Assembly: GCF_002561455.1 (NCBI RefSeq)
Contig: NZ_NTUP01000019.1
Span: 1-64,000 of the forward strand
From: Bacillus sp. AFS015802
GTDB lineage: Bacteria > Bacillota > Bacilli > Bacillales > Bacillaceae_B
Direction of reading: 5' to 3'
Length of the DNA: 64,000 nucleotides
The first letter of the stretch is position 1. Each line of letters begins with the position of its first letter. Shown here in pieces: positions 34,671 through 43,428 of this stretch. The notes beneath the pieces were generated by a model. That model was not told the DNA's origin and ran no database searches. It was given only the letters and a program-made list of their open reading frames with translations. The position numbers were made by a program, and so were the translations under genes.

Positions 34671-34703
34671 TTCGCTGATAAAATGGAGATTTCGCTGATA
34701 AAA
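34671..34703. repeat. TTCGCTGATAAAA pair, 20 bp pitch
   Basis: TTCGCTGATAAAA occurs at 34671-34683 and 34691-34703, exactly 20 bases apart, between the proS T-box terminator and the proS ribosome binding site. It would therefore be in the proS mRNA leader. Confidence 0.75.
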
Positions 34704-34733
34704 CCAATCCACTAAAATATGAGGTGCGCTAAA

Positions 34734-36164
34734 ATGGCTAAAGAATTTGTAAAAGATGTTACGGGCATGGAAGATGACTTTGCCCAGTGGTATACCGATG
34801 TCGTGACGAAGGCGGAGCTCATCGATTACTCCAGCGTCCGCGGGTCGATGATCATCCGGCCTTACGGGTACGCCCTTTGGGAAAATATAAAAGATGCCCT
34901 TGATGCCAAAATCAAGGAAACCGGGCATGAAAACGTGTATATGCCACTATTTATACCGGAAAGTCTGCTGCAGCGGGAGAAGGATCATATCGAAGGATTC
35001 GCACCGGAAGTGGCTTGGGTGACCCATGGCGGCGAAGAGAAATTGGCTGAAAGACTATGCGTGCGTCCGACGTCAGAAGTATTATTCGGTGAGCATTATA
35101 AAAACATTATCCACTCGTACCGGGATCTGCCTAAGCTCTACAATCAGTGGGCCAATGTGGTCCGTTGGGAAAAGACGACCCGTCCATTCCTCCGAACGCT
35201 TGAGTTCCTGTGGCAGGAGGGGCATACGTGTCATGAAACCGATCAGGAGGCTCACGACGAAACCGTGAAAATGCTTGAAGTATACGCAGAGCTTTGTGAA
35301 AAGCTGCTCGCGATCCCGGTCATCAAGGGACAGAAAACCGAAAAAGAAAAGTTTGCCGGTGCAAAATATACGTACACGATCGAGAGTCTGATGCATGACG
35401 GGAAAGCCCTGCAGTCAGGGACATCCCACCATTTAGGCGACGGATTCGCGAAAGCGTTCGGCATCCAGTTCACAGACCGTGACGGAAAACTTCAGCATGT
35501 GCAGCAAACGTCCTGGGGATTCACGACCCGTATCATCGGGGCCATGATCATGGTCCATGGAGATGACCGGGGACTGGTGGTGCCACCAAGGGTTGCGCCT
35601 ACCCAGCTGATGATCGTGCCGATTGCCCAGCATAAGGAAGGCGTCCTTGATTTTGCCTATAATCTGAAACGTCAGCTGGCAGGGGTTGCCCGTGTCGATA
35701 TCGATGCGAGTGATAAAAAGCCTGGCTGGAAGTTCAATGAGTATGAAATGAAGGGAATCCCACTACGTTTGGAGGTCGGTCCAAGGGATATCGAGAACGG
35801 GCAGGTGATCGTGGCGAGACGTGATACGGGTGAGAAAATCACGGTCACGATGGAAGAACTGGAAGGAAAAGTTGCGGAACTCCTCGAAGACATCCAGCAC
35901 AATCTACTGGAAAAAGCGAGAGCTCATCGCGATGAAAAAACGACAGTCGCCAAAACGTTTGAAGAATTCAAGATGACGGTCAGTGAAAAAGGCGGGTTCA
36001 TCAAAGCCATGTGGTGCGGTGACCGTGACTGTGAAGATAAAATCAAGGAAGAAACGAGTGCCACTTCACGATGCATGCCGTTCGAGCAGGAGCAAGTATC
36101 CGATACCTGCGTATGCTGTGAAAAGGATGCGAAGCACTTGGTTTATTGGGCGAAGGCGTATTGA
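34734..36164 (+). CDS. proS: prolyl-tRNA synthetase, archaeal/eukaryal-type short form
   Basis: 476 residues, the ProS type without the bacterial INS editing domain (the B. subtilis enzyme is about 560). Class II motifs: [21 protein letters not shown] (motif 2) and [15 protein letters not shown] leading into the anticodon-binding domain. The C-terminal domain carries clustered cysteines ([25 protein letters not shown]) and the terminal Tyr typical of this type. ATG 34734 has GAGGTG upstream; the 5-codon longer frame does not. It charges tRNA-Pro in the cytosol and is controlled by its own T-box with a CCT specifier. Confidence 0.96.
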   Translation: MAKEFVKDVTGMEDDFAQWYTDVVTKAELIDYSSVRGSMIIRPYGYALWENIKDALDAKIKETGHENVYMPLFIPESLLQREKDHIEGFAPEVAWVTHGGEEKLAERLCVRPTSEVLFGEHYKNIIHSYRDLPKLYNQWANVVRWEKTTRPFLRTLEFLWQEGHTCHETDQEAHDETVKMLEVYAELCEKLLAIPVIKGQKTEKEKFAGAKYTYTIESLMHDGKALQSGTSHHLGDGFAKAFGIQFTDRDGKLQHVQQTSWGFTTRIIGAMIMVHGDDRGLVVPPRVAPTQLMIVPIAQHKEGVLDFAYNLKRQLAGVARVDIDASDKKPGWKFNEYEMKGIPLRLEVGPRDIENGQVIVARRDTGEKITVTMEELEGKVAELLEDIQHNLLEKARAHRDEKTTVAKTFEEFKMTVSEKGGFIKAMWCGDRDCEDKIKEETSATSRCMPFEQEQVSDTCVCCEKDAKHLVYWAKAY

Positions 36165-36241
36165 GGAAAGTGAGTGTCATTCTCCTATTTAATCCTTTGT
36201 CGAGCAGCTCGATGAACACTGGTATTTCGTCACCTCCGGAT

Positions 36242-36296
36242 AGGCAGGGGACTTTCGGACCTTTCCGTACTTTTTCTGACGAAAGCCTTCTTTTTC
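36242..36296 (+). terminator. probable proS terminator
   Basis: AGGC...ACTTTCG pairs with CGAAAGCCT around a 22-base inner region, followed by a T-rich stretch. The long loop makes this less certain. Confidence 0.5.
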
Positions 36297-36339
36297 CTAT
36301 GTTTCCTTAATAAATATAGGTAAAGGAGGCGTCGATTAT

Positions 36340-36513
36340 ATGGATGTGGGACTCATCGTCATTTTTTTCATGGTCTTCGTGGTAATCAGCCTTTGGATCG
36401 TACATTCCAAGCTCAACCGGATCACCGAGCATGTTCAGCAGCTGGATGAGGAGTATCTGACCGATGAACAAATCGAGAAGGAACTAGAGGAAGAGTGGAA
36501 TAAAGATAAATGA
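36340..36513 (+). CDS. small single-pass membrane protein
   Basis: 57 residues. An N-terminal membrane helix (VGLIVIFFMVFVVISLWIV) is followed by a short basic stretch and a very acidic C-terminal helix (LDEEYLTDEQIEKELEEEW). ATG 36340 is ten bases after AAAGGAGG. Single-gene context between proS and an acetyltransferase. No family recognised, but the ribosome binding site and composition support a real gene. Confidence 0.65.
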   Translation: MDVGLIVIFFMVFVVISLWIVHSKLNRITEHVQQLDEEYLTDEQIEKELEEEWNKDK

Positions 36514-36628
36514 GGTTGGAGGCGTTTCTCAAAAAGAGGAGCGCCTTCCGTTTGGAAAAAAGAGCTACCATTCTAGTTAAGCGGTTGGTACTATTAAGAA
36601 TATCTAATAGGTTAAGGGGGACTGAAGG

Positions 36629-37186
36629 GTGAATCATAGGGACTTAACCATAGAAACACCGCGCCTGGTCATCAGGCCATTCGTAAACAGGGATTATGGA
36701 AACTGGTTCAGGGAACATGTGAACAGGCTTCCGTCACAGCATAAATATGATGTCGGTTACGAGGATATGAGCGAGTGCACGGAGTTCTGGTTCCGGGAGA
36801 TGCTTGAGAAGCATGATCATATGATTGCGTTGGATCAGGTGTATATTCTGGGGGTCTTCCTGAAGGAAAATGGAGCCAATATCGGGACCATCGATTTCTC
36901 TACCCTCATGAGGTACAACTTTAATTGGGGAAGAGTGGGTTACACCTTACATAATCGATATTGGAACCGGGGATACGGGAAGGAAGCTGTGAAAGCGGCT
37001 CTTCACCTTTCTTTCGTGAAGTTGAATTTTCACCGTATCGAGGCCCATATCAATCTGGATAATACCCCGTCGATCCGCCTTGCTGAAAGTGTCGGGATGA
37101 AATATGAATGTACAAGGAAAGGGTTCATTTATGAGTTCGGGAAGTGGACGGATAATCTGGTGTATTATGTGAATGCAGGGGAGTAA
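36629..37186 (+). CDS. GNAT acetyltransferase (RimJ/RimL-like)
   Basis: 185 residues, GTG start eight bases after AAGGGGG. RimJ/RimL-type features: ETPRLVIRPFVNRDY at the N-terminus, GRVGYTLHNRYWNRGYGKEAVKAAL (acetyl-CoA binding region), and HRIEAHINLDNTPSIRLAESVGM. It transfers an acetyl group from acetyl-CoA to a protein N-terminus or small amine; the target is unknown. It ends at a terminator shared with the convergent membrane-protein gene. Confidence 0.88.
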   Translation: MNHRDLTIETPRLVIRPFVNRDYGNWFREHVNRLPSQHKYDVGYEDMSECTEFWFREMLEKHDHMIALDQVYILGVFLKENGANIGTIDFSTLMRYNFNWGRVGYTLHNRYWNRGYGKEAVKAALHLSFVKLNFHRIEAHINLDNTPSIRLAESVGMKYECTRKGFIYEFGKWTDNLVYYVNAGE

Positions 37187-37225
37187 TAGAAGGCCGGAAT
37201 CCAACATGGATCCCGGCCTTCTATT
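37187..37225. terminator. bidirectional terminator
   Basis: AGAAGGCCGG / CCGGCCTTCT stem between the convergent genes ending at 37186 and 37225. Confidence 0.88.
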
Positions 37226-38910
37226 TATTGTTGCAGTCCTTGGATGGTCATGTCTTTTACAGGCAGGAATGCTTCACCTGTATCCATGTACGTCACGTTG
37301 ACCTTGTCATTTTCTTTCAGATAGATGGCAAGTAAGCTGTTTTCAGAAGATACGATATAGTTTTTCCCATTGTCGAGAAGGAAAGACACCACAGTGTAGT
37401 CACCGGATTTTTCTTTGTAAACACGGACGACCGTACCGTTTGCTTGTTTCTCCTCGGCTTTGGAGCTGCCGTCGACACTGCCACCGCCGCGTTGGAGAGC
37501 GGTTTTATAGGCTTTCAATGCCTGATTCGGCGTGTTCGCATAAGCTGAGATTTCAGGATTGGCAGCTGACACGATGAAGTAGTTCTGTAAGAAACCATTG
37601 GCATCGAGAACAGGTGTCAGCCAGCTTGCTTCACCGTAGAAATTATAGAGCACCGGCATTTCGCCGTCCCATTTTTTCTCGATGAATTTCTTCTGGATGA
37701 TCTGCAGGGCCCCTTGTGAATCCATATACGATTCTTCCAGGTTACCAGTGTAGAACGTTGCTTCACCGGTTCTTGAATTTGTCAGGGAATAACCGAGCAT
37801 GGAATCCACGCCTTCTTTCGGCGACGTGAAATCGGTGAAGTAATACATGTCACCATTTTCGTCAAAAATCGGACTCACGTTCGCTTCCGTTCCTTCATCA
37901 GAAGGCAGTTTCACATCCGATTTACCAAAGCGGCTGTTCCAGAACCCTTTCACATAGTTACCGAAATAGCTGTTCTGAAGGCTGACCGTTTCAGGTGAAA
38001 CCGCGCCGTCGATGAACGCAGGAACATCCTTGATGGCATAGGATTTGGTATCACCTGTTTGCGGATCGACTATGACAATCCCTTTCACTTCGAATCCATT
38101 ACGTGCAGAGATGAAGTTGCCGTAAGTCTGGATATAAAATGGCTTTCCTTCATCATCGATTTCAAGCTGCACGTCCCCGTTGAAGATCTCTTTCGGATAG
38201 TTCAAGCGGATGTGACGCTCAATTTTTTTATTAAAATAAGCGGAAGGGGTATACACCATCTCTTCTTTGACGAATTTAGGATTTGCGTTTGAATCCGTCG
38301 CACTCAGCTTGAAGTACCCTGGTGTCACGTCTCCCTTGAACCACTTGAAGAAACCGGAGAATTCAACGGGAGCGATGTATACATACTCTCCGTTTACCTT
38401 CTGGATCTGCAGATTGCCGAGCTCATAATAACTCGTATTCGGCACCTGACCGAAGGCTTTCTTCATTTTGTTCCGGGCAAATTGCGGAGGGACGCTTGCC
38501 GGTGTTTCCGTTTCATCAAAGGCTGTTATCTCTGTCTTGACGTCCATTTTGGCCGATTCGAATTTCTCATCGGCATTGAAGACGAAGGCTGTCAGGAAGT
38601 ATGCACCGACGAAGAGGCTTGCCAGGAATAGAACCCCTTTTACCATGCGCTCTTTTCCCACGGCAAAAGCTGCCCCGAATCCTGAAGCAATGATCAGAAG
38701 CACCCACATGCTTGTGAAGTTCTGATCGAGATTCGTCAGGTAATAAAAGACGAATACGACAAGTGATGTGATGATGAGGGTGGCTCCGAACAGGGCCGGG
38801 AAGGATGGATACCCCTCTTTTTTATGTTGTTTTTTCATGACCGCCATCGGAACGACCAATAGTGCCATGACCAATCCGACAATCACTGAAAATAGTAAGA
38901 TGTTTCCCAT
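37225..38910 (-). CDS. membrane protein with large extracytoplasmic C-terminal domain
   Basis: 561 residues. Four membrane helices lie within residues 1-115 (MGNILLFSVIVGLVMALLVV, FGATLIITSLVVFVFYYL, MWVLLIIASGFGAAFAV, VLFLASLFVGAYFLTAFVF). The remaining about 440 residues are soluble and beta-rich, without a recognised catalytic motif. The segment QRGGGSVDGSSKAEEKQ is a flexible linker, and the C-terminal 80 residues look like a small OB- or SH3-like barrel. ATG follows AAAGGGGAAC. Single gene. Some related Bacillus proteins may carry CvpA-like labels, but I cannot confirm one here. Confidence 0.7.
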   Translation of the reverse strand: MGNILLFSVIVGLVMALLVVPMAVMKKQHKKEGYPSFPALFGATLIITSLVVFVFYYLTNLDQNFTSMWVLLIIASGFGAAFAVGKERMVKGVLFLASLFVGAYFLTAFVFNADEKFESAKMDVKTEITAFDETETPASVPPQFARNKMKKAFGQVPNTSYYELGNLQIQKVNGEYVYIAPVEFSGFFKWFKGDVTPGYFKLSATDSNANPKFVKEEMVYTPSAYFNKKIERHIRLNYPKEIFNGDVQLEIDDEGKPFYIQTYGNFISARNGFEVKGIVIVDPQTGDTKSYAIKDVPAFIDGAVSPETVSLQNSYFGNYVKGFWNSRFGKSDVKLPSDEGTEANVSPIFDENGDMYYFTDFTSPKEGVDSMLGYSLTNSRTGEATFYTGNLEESYMDSQGALQIIQKKFIEKKWDGEMPVLYNFYGEASWLTPVLDANGFLQNYFIVSAANPEISAYANTPNQALKAYKTALQRGGGSVDGSSKAEEKQANGTVVRVYKEKSGDYTVVSFLLDNGKNYIVSSENSLLAIYLKENDKVNVTYMDTGEAFLPVKDMTIQGLQQ

Positions 38911-39058
38911 AATGTTCCCCTTTCAAGGTTGTGATTCTGTTTATAGTGTATATACGGATGGAAGGGAGGGAAGGTTTCATTTTATTGCAGGCTGGCGGGT
39001 TACCCAATCCAGCCCTCATCCGCTATAATAGGAAGAAGTAACCATACAGGAGGAAGTC

Positions 39059-40084
39059 ATGGATATTTTTGATATTGCGAGGATTGCGGGGGTGTCACGG
39101 AAGACGGTGCAGCGGGTCCTGAATGACTCGGACCAGGTGCGCACCGAGACCCGCGAGCGGATTTTGAAGATCATGGAGGAGCATCAGTATCATCCGAATG
39201 TGTCAGCAAGGAGACTCGTGAAGAAAAAGACCCATACAATCGGTCTGTTCATCATTCAGGATCCACAGAAGGACCGGATTTATTCGGATGATCTGTTTTA
39301 CAGCGTGGTGATCGGGGCGATGATCAACGCCTGTTCACTCCGGGGATATAAGATGCTCGTGACGATGGCGGAGGTGGAAGATCCTTCTCCCATTATGAAG
39401 CTGTACCGGGAAAAAAGTATCGATGCAGGTATCATCATCAGCTGGAGCAACGTCCAGTCGATTGTCGATGAGATCCTATCCGCTGACTTTTTGGTGGGGG
39501 TGTTCGATCAGAACAATGTCACCCGTCGATCTCCTTCCATCCCCATGCCTGTATTGCAAAATGAAGTGAGTGCAATGGAGGCGACCCATCACCTTCTCAA
39601 GCTTGGGCATGAGGAAATCGGCATCATTATGGGTGATGAAGATAATCCTGCAGCGGTTGAACGCCTCATTGGGTTTCAAAAGGCATTGGAAGCAGCAGGG
39701 ATTCCCTTTAAACCAGAATACCTGTATAAAGGGAAGTTTATTGAAGAATCAGGACGGGACGCTGTACAGCATTGGCTGGATGAAGGGATCCTTCCTTCTG
39801 CCATCGTCTGTTCCAATGATCACATTGCCTTTGGTGCCCTCAAGGCGTTAAAAGAGGCAGGCAGGAACGTTCCAGGGGACGTATCGCTCATCGGCTTCGA
39901 TAATCTGCTTCTTACGGAATATACGTCCCCTGCACTCTCGACCATGAATGTGCCAAGGGTGGAGATGGCTGTGGCACTGGTAGAGGAGCTGATTCACCTG
40001 ATTGAGGGTGTACCTTATGAAAAGATGAATCCTTTTCAAGCAACACTCGTAAGCAGGGACTCCTGTCATGAAAAAAAAGCCTGA
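39059..40084 (+). CDS. LacI-family transcriptional regulator
   Basis: 341 residues. The N-terminal HTH FDIARIAGVSRKTVQRVLND is followed by the hinge helix HPNVSARRLVKKK, then a periplasmic-binding-protein-like effector domain (TIGLFIIQDPQKD, AIVCSNDHIAFGALKALKEAG, LIGFDNLLLTEYTSP). ATG follows AGGAGGAAG. The next gene, 136 bases downstream on the same strand, is a secreted laminarinase whose promoter is followed by an 18-base palindrome suited to a LacI-type dimer. The likely inducer is a beta-1,3-glucan oligosaccharide, which is inference from position. Confidence 0.92.
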   Translation: MDIFDIARIAGVSRKTVQRVLNDSDQVRTETRERILKIMEEHQYHPNVSARRLVKKKTHTIGLFIIQDPQKDRIYSDDLFYSVVIGAMINACSLRGYKMLVTMAEVEDPSPIMKLYREKSIDAGIIISWSNVQSIVDEILSADFLVGVFDQNNVTRRSPSIPMPVLQNEVSAMEATHHLLKLGHEEIGIIMGDEDNPAAVERLIGFQKALEAAGIPFKPEYLYKGKFIEESGRDAVQHWLDEGILPSAIVCSNDHIAFGALKALKEAGRNVPGDVSLIGFDNLLLTEYTSPALSTMNVPRVEMAVALVEELIHLIEGVPYEKMNPFQATLVSRDSCHEKKA

Positions 40085-40109
40085 TTCCCCTTGGGAAGGG
40101 CTTTTTTTA
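40071..40109 (+). terminator. terminator of the LacI-type regulator gene
   Basis: AAAAAAGCC / GGGCTTTTTTT stem overlapping the stop codon; it separates regulator and glucanase transcripts. Confidence 0.75.
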
Positions 40110-40141
40110 ATAGAAGAATAGATTATTATGGTAGAAAAATG

Positions 40142-40170
40142 TTGTCAAACGGTGTAGAGGGTTTTATAGT
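40142..40170 (+). promoter_or_regulatory. sigma-A promoter of the laminarinase gene
   Basis: TTGTCA at 40142-40147 and TATAGT at 40165-40170, 17-base spacer. Confidence 0.8.
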
Positions 40171-40179
40171 TATATACAA

Positions 40180-40197
40180 ATGTCCCACGTGAGACAT
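40180..40197. promoter_or_regulatory. LacI-type operator palindrome
   Basis: ATGTCCCACGTGAGACAT, an 18-base near-perfect inverted repeat with a central CACGTG. It starts about ten bases after the -10 hexamer, covering the transcription start, where a bound LacI-family repressor would block transcription. Confidence 0.75.
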
Positions 40198-40220
40198 AAA
40201 TAAAACCAGGAGGCGTTTCA

Positions 40221-43187
40221 ATGTTAAAAAAAGCAGTCACTTCGTTTACCGCTGCATGTCTCATTCTCACTCTGCCACCGGGAACCATCGGCAAAGCCGC
40301 ACCACAAAAAGAGAAACCTTATCATCTCAATGACTCAACGTTAAAAGACGTAACGATAAAAGGGGACCTGGTGATTACACCTGATGCCGGGAAGGATGTT
40401 ACGCTTGAAAACGTGACGGTTCAAGGGAAAACCCTCATCAAGGGGGAGGCACCGGATACCCTTCAACTGTCAGATTCCGAGTTAGATAGTCTTTCAGTGC
40501 AAGGGCCTGCCCACCTTACCAGAATCACCGTCTCAGGAGATTCGAAGGTAGAAGAAACCGTGCTGGATGGGAATGTGCTGTTAGAAGAAAGCGATATTAC
40601 TTCTGTCGGATTCAAAGATGTCAAAGTATCGGCATCCACTGTGAAAGGGAAGCAAGCAGGACTCGAAGGTGAGTTCGAGACGATTACCACCACCGGGAAA
40701 AAAGGAGAGGCCATTGTAGAGCTTGACGGGGTGGCAGAGCGGCTGGAAATGAACACGCTTTCATCCGTCAACCTTTCTGAGGATTCACTGGTGAAGGAGC
40801 TTACCGTATCGACATCCGGCAGTGGATCGGTCATCTCTGGAGACGGTAACGTGGAAAACGCGACCTTGAATGGTACGATCACATACAAGGGAGAAGAAAC
40901 AAGTGATGCAGCTTCTTTCGCCTCACCATGGTCCCTCGTATGGAATGACGAATTCAATCAGGCGGAGATCGACCGCGGGAAATGGACGTTCGATATCGGC
41001 AACGGCTACACCGATGCAGGCGGTGCATTCGTCCCGGGATGGGGGAACAATGAAAAGCAATATTACACAGACCGCCCGGAAAACGCCAGGACAGAGGACG
41101 GAAAGCTTGTGATCACGGCCAAAAAGGAAAACTATAATGGATATTCCTATACGTCATCCCGCCTGAAGACGAAGGGGCTGTTTTCAAAGGCGTATGGAAA
41201 ATTTGAAATGAAGGCATCCCTGCCTGTCGGGAAGGGATATTGGCCAGCGTTTTGGATGCTTCCGGAAGATGACCGGTATGGCGGATGGGCTGCCTCCGGA
41301 GAGATTGATATTTTAGAAGCAAAGGGAAGCATTCCCCATGAAGCGATCGGGACGATTCACTACGGAGAATCATGGCCGAATAATAAATATACAGGAGCGG
41401 AATATGAGTTCGAAAATGGATCGACCATTGCCGACGAGCATGTCTATTCAGTTGAATGGGAGCCGGGGGAGATCCGCTGGTATGTGGACGGCAAGCTCCG
41501 TCAGACCCAGAACAACTGGTACAGTAAAGGAACCGGCAATGCGGCCAACTTCACGTATCCGGCCCCATTCGATCAACCGTTCCATATGCTGTTGAACCTC
41601 GCGATCGGCGGGAATTTCGATGGAGAGCCGACGGAGGAGACGATGTTCCCTCAATCAATGGATGTTGATTATGTGCGGGTGTATGATCTGACGGGAAGAC
41701 CGTATCAAACACCGGAACTGCCAGTATTCGAACAGGCACCGTTACCGGAAGATGCGAAGCAGCCACTGGAAGACGGAAACTTGATTTACAATAATGGGTT
41801 CGACCAGGAGTGGGAAGAAGTTGAGGGGATTACGGGTGTAGAAAATACGGATTACTGGTATTTCTTGACCGTACCTGACTTCGGAGCGAAAGCAAATGTC
41901 TCCCTCGATCAAATTGAAGGAAGGAATTTTGCTAAAGTCGATGTGGAAGAGCCGGGAAACCAGCCATATTCCGTGCAGCTCATCCAGGACGTTTCTCTTG
42001 GTAAGGGACGGTACTATCGTGTGTCCTTCGATGCAAAATCGACGGGAACACGCCCGATCCAAGTAAAAGTTGGGGGAGGCGAGGACAGGGGATACAACGC
42101 CTATTCAAACAGTGAATCCTTTTCACTGAGTGACGGAGTGGAGTCCTATGAAATGGTATTCCAGATGACCGAGGAAAATGATTTGGCAGCACGCGTCGAG
42201 TTCAATCTAGGATTGTCCAAGCTCCCTGTGTGGTTAGGAAATGTCCGCGTGGAAGAGATCCCGCCGGTGGAAGTGGATCCGGATGCTTCAAAGCCTGCCC
42301 TTCCGACCGGAAACCTAATTTATAATGGAACGTTCGATCAGGGATTCCCTGATAGACTTCTATTTTGGCATCCAATAGGTTCAGAGAGTGCTGAATCCAT
42401 GGGAGTGGACCCTGAAGATCGGGTATTCTCGGCCAAGCCTTCAAGTGAAACGGGCGAGGTCGCGCTGGTACAAAAAGGTGTCCAGTTGAAAGCGTTGAAT
42501 GAGTATGAGTTGACGTTTGAGGGGGCGGGTGAAAGTGTCCGTGATCTTGTAATTGAATTAAGGAGCAAGGATGGGGACACCGTTTATGCAAGTGACACAA
42601 TTCCTCTGACGGCTGATTGGGAAAGTCATGCCATGACGTTCACGATGCCGGATGTAAGTGATCTGGAATCACAATTGGTCATCGATCTGGGTGGCAGTAA
42701 GACCGGGGTAAAGCTGGATAACCTAAAGTTGAAGAAAATAGCGGGAGCGCCGAGTGCGAATGTGATCCAAAACGGATCGTTTGATACTGACTTAGAATAC
42801 TGGGCAAATTACATCCATTACGATGCTTCTGCCGGAATTTCTTCTGAAGACGGGCAGGCGAAGATTTCGATCGGGAATGAAGGGAACGAACCGTGGAGTG
42901 TCCAATTGTTCCAAGGTGGATTGAAGCTTGAGCCTGGAGTGGAATACACGCTTTCCTTTGATGCGAGTTCGACCGTTGACCGGACGATGGAAGTGACCGT
43001 GGAGAATGGCGGTTACTATCGCTATTTATCAAAAGTCGTTCAGCTTGGCGGGGATAAGGCGCATTATGAATATACGTTTACAGTTGGTTTTAAGGAATTA
43101 ACGAGCCTTAAGTTCCTTCTTGGTAAAAGCGTATCTTCTCCCCTCGGGGCTCACGATGTGGTGATTGATAATGTGGAGTTGAAGTAG
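40221..43187 (+). CDS. secreted GH16 endo-beta-1,3-glucanase (laminarinase) with three CBM-like domains
   Basis: 988 residues. Signal peptide 1 to about 27. Residues about 33-230 are a beta-solenoid-like region of short repeats (LKDVTIKGDLVITPDAGKDV), as in polymer-forming or bactofilin-type folds. The GH16 domain at about 235-510 has the catalytic GEIDILEAKG with E361, D363 and E366; this one-residue-bulge form is typical of laminarinases rather than lichenases. Three carbohydrate-binding domains of the CBM4/9 jelly-roll type follow at about 525-685, 695-830 and 835-988, each opening with NLIYNNGFD- or NVIQNGSFD-like motifs. It degrades beta-1,3-glucan outside the cell. Probably controlled by the LacI-type regulator upstream. 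Confidence 0.93.
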   Translation: MLKKAVTSFTAACLILTLPPGTIGKAAPQKEKPYHLNDSTLKDVTIKGDLVITPDAGKDVTLENVTVQGKTLIKGEAPDTLQLSDSELDSLSVQGPAHLTRITVSGDSKVEETVLDGNVLLEESDITSVGFKDVKVSASTVKGKQAGLEGEFETITTTGKKGEAIVELDGVAERLEMNTLSSVNLSEDSLVKELTVSTSGSGSVISGDGNVENATLNGTITYKGEETSDAASFASPWSLVWNDEFNQAEIDRGKWTFDIGNGYTDAGGAFVPGWGNNEKQYYTDRPENARTEDGKLVITAKKENYNGYSYTSSRLKTKGLFSKAYGKFEMKASLPVGKGYWPAFWMLPEDDRYGGWAASGEIDILEAKGSIPHEAIGTIHYGESWPNNKYTGAEYEFENGSTIADEHVYSVEWEPGEIRWYVDGKLRQTQNNWYSKGTGNAANFTYPAPFDQPFHMLLNLAIGGNFDGEPTEETMFPQSMDVDYVRVYDLTGRPYQTPELPVFEQAPLPEDAKQPLEDGNLIYNNGFDQEWEEVEGITGVENTDYWYFLTVPDFGAKANVSLDQIEGRNFAKVDVEEPGNQPYSVQLIQDVSLGKGRYYRVSFDAKSTGTRPIQVKVGGGEDRGYNAYSNSESFSLSDGVESYEMVFQMTEENDLAARVEFNLGLSKLPVWLGNVRVEEIPPVEVDPDASKPALPTGNLIYNGTFDQGFPDRLLFWHPIGSESAESMGVDPEDRVFSAKPSSETGEVALVQKGVQLKALNEYELTFEGAGESVRDLVIELRSKDGDTVYASDTIPLTADWESHAMTFTMPDVSDLESQLVIDLGGSKTGVKLDNLKLKKIAGAPSANVIQNGSFDTDLEYWANYIHYDASAGISSEDGQAKISIGNEGNEPWSVQLFQGGLKLEPGVEYTLSFDASSTVDRTMEVTVENGGYYRYLSKVVQLGGDKAHYEYTFTVGFKELTSLKFLLGKSVSSPLGAHDVVIDNVELK

Positions 43188-43193
43188 AAAGTG

Positions 43194-43227
43194 GAGTGCA
43201 GCGTCTTAGGGCGCTGTGCTTTTTTTG
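43194..43227 (+). terminator. laminarinase gene terminator
   Basis: GTGCAGCG / CGCTGTGC stem followed by seven Ts. Confidence 0.75.
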
Positions 43228-43247
43228 TTGTGGGAGGGATTGGTTTT

Positions 43248-43263
43248 GATTGAGCGCTCGGTC
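43248..43263. promoter_or_regulatory. 16-bp palindrome related to the one at 4903
   Basis: GATTGAGCGCTCGGTC, imperfect palindrome sharing the GA-TGAGCGCTC-GTC frame with 4903-4918. It again lies next to a pitch-20 motif array (34 bases before it). TetR-operator-like, but no TetR gene is near. Confidence 0.45.
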
Positions 43264-43293
43264 AGGGCTTGCGGATGCTGTCAAGATTGGTAA

Positions 43294-43358
43294 AACGGTC
43301 GATATCCGGGTGATGTGGGCGACTGGAAAATAAGGTCGGTCAATCCGAATAACGGTCG
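43294..43358. repeat. AACGGTCG-type motif array, about 20 bp pitch
   Basis: GGTCG cores start at 43297, about 43317 (degenerate GGGCG), 43334 and 43354, giving steps of 20, 17 and 20. The first copy, AACGGTCGATATCCGGGTGA (43294-43313), has a near-identical counterpart at 46898, on the other side of the yerD-ydaP pair. Confidence 0.6.
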
Positions 43359-43389
43359 GTAACCAAACTACACACATATAGCCATCACC

Positions 43390-43422
43390 AAAAAAAAGCA
43401 GCCGACACCAATCGGCTGCTTC
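43390..43422 (-). terminator. yerD terminator
   Basis: Perfect stem AAGCAGCCGA / TCGGCTGCTT followed on the minus strand by a T tract. Confidence 0.92.
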
Positions 43423-43428
43423 CTTCCA

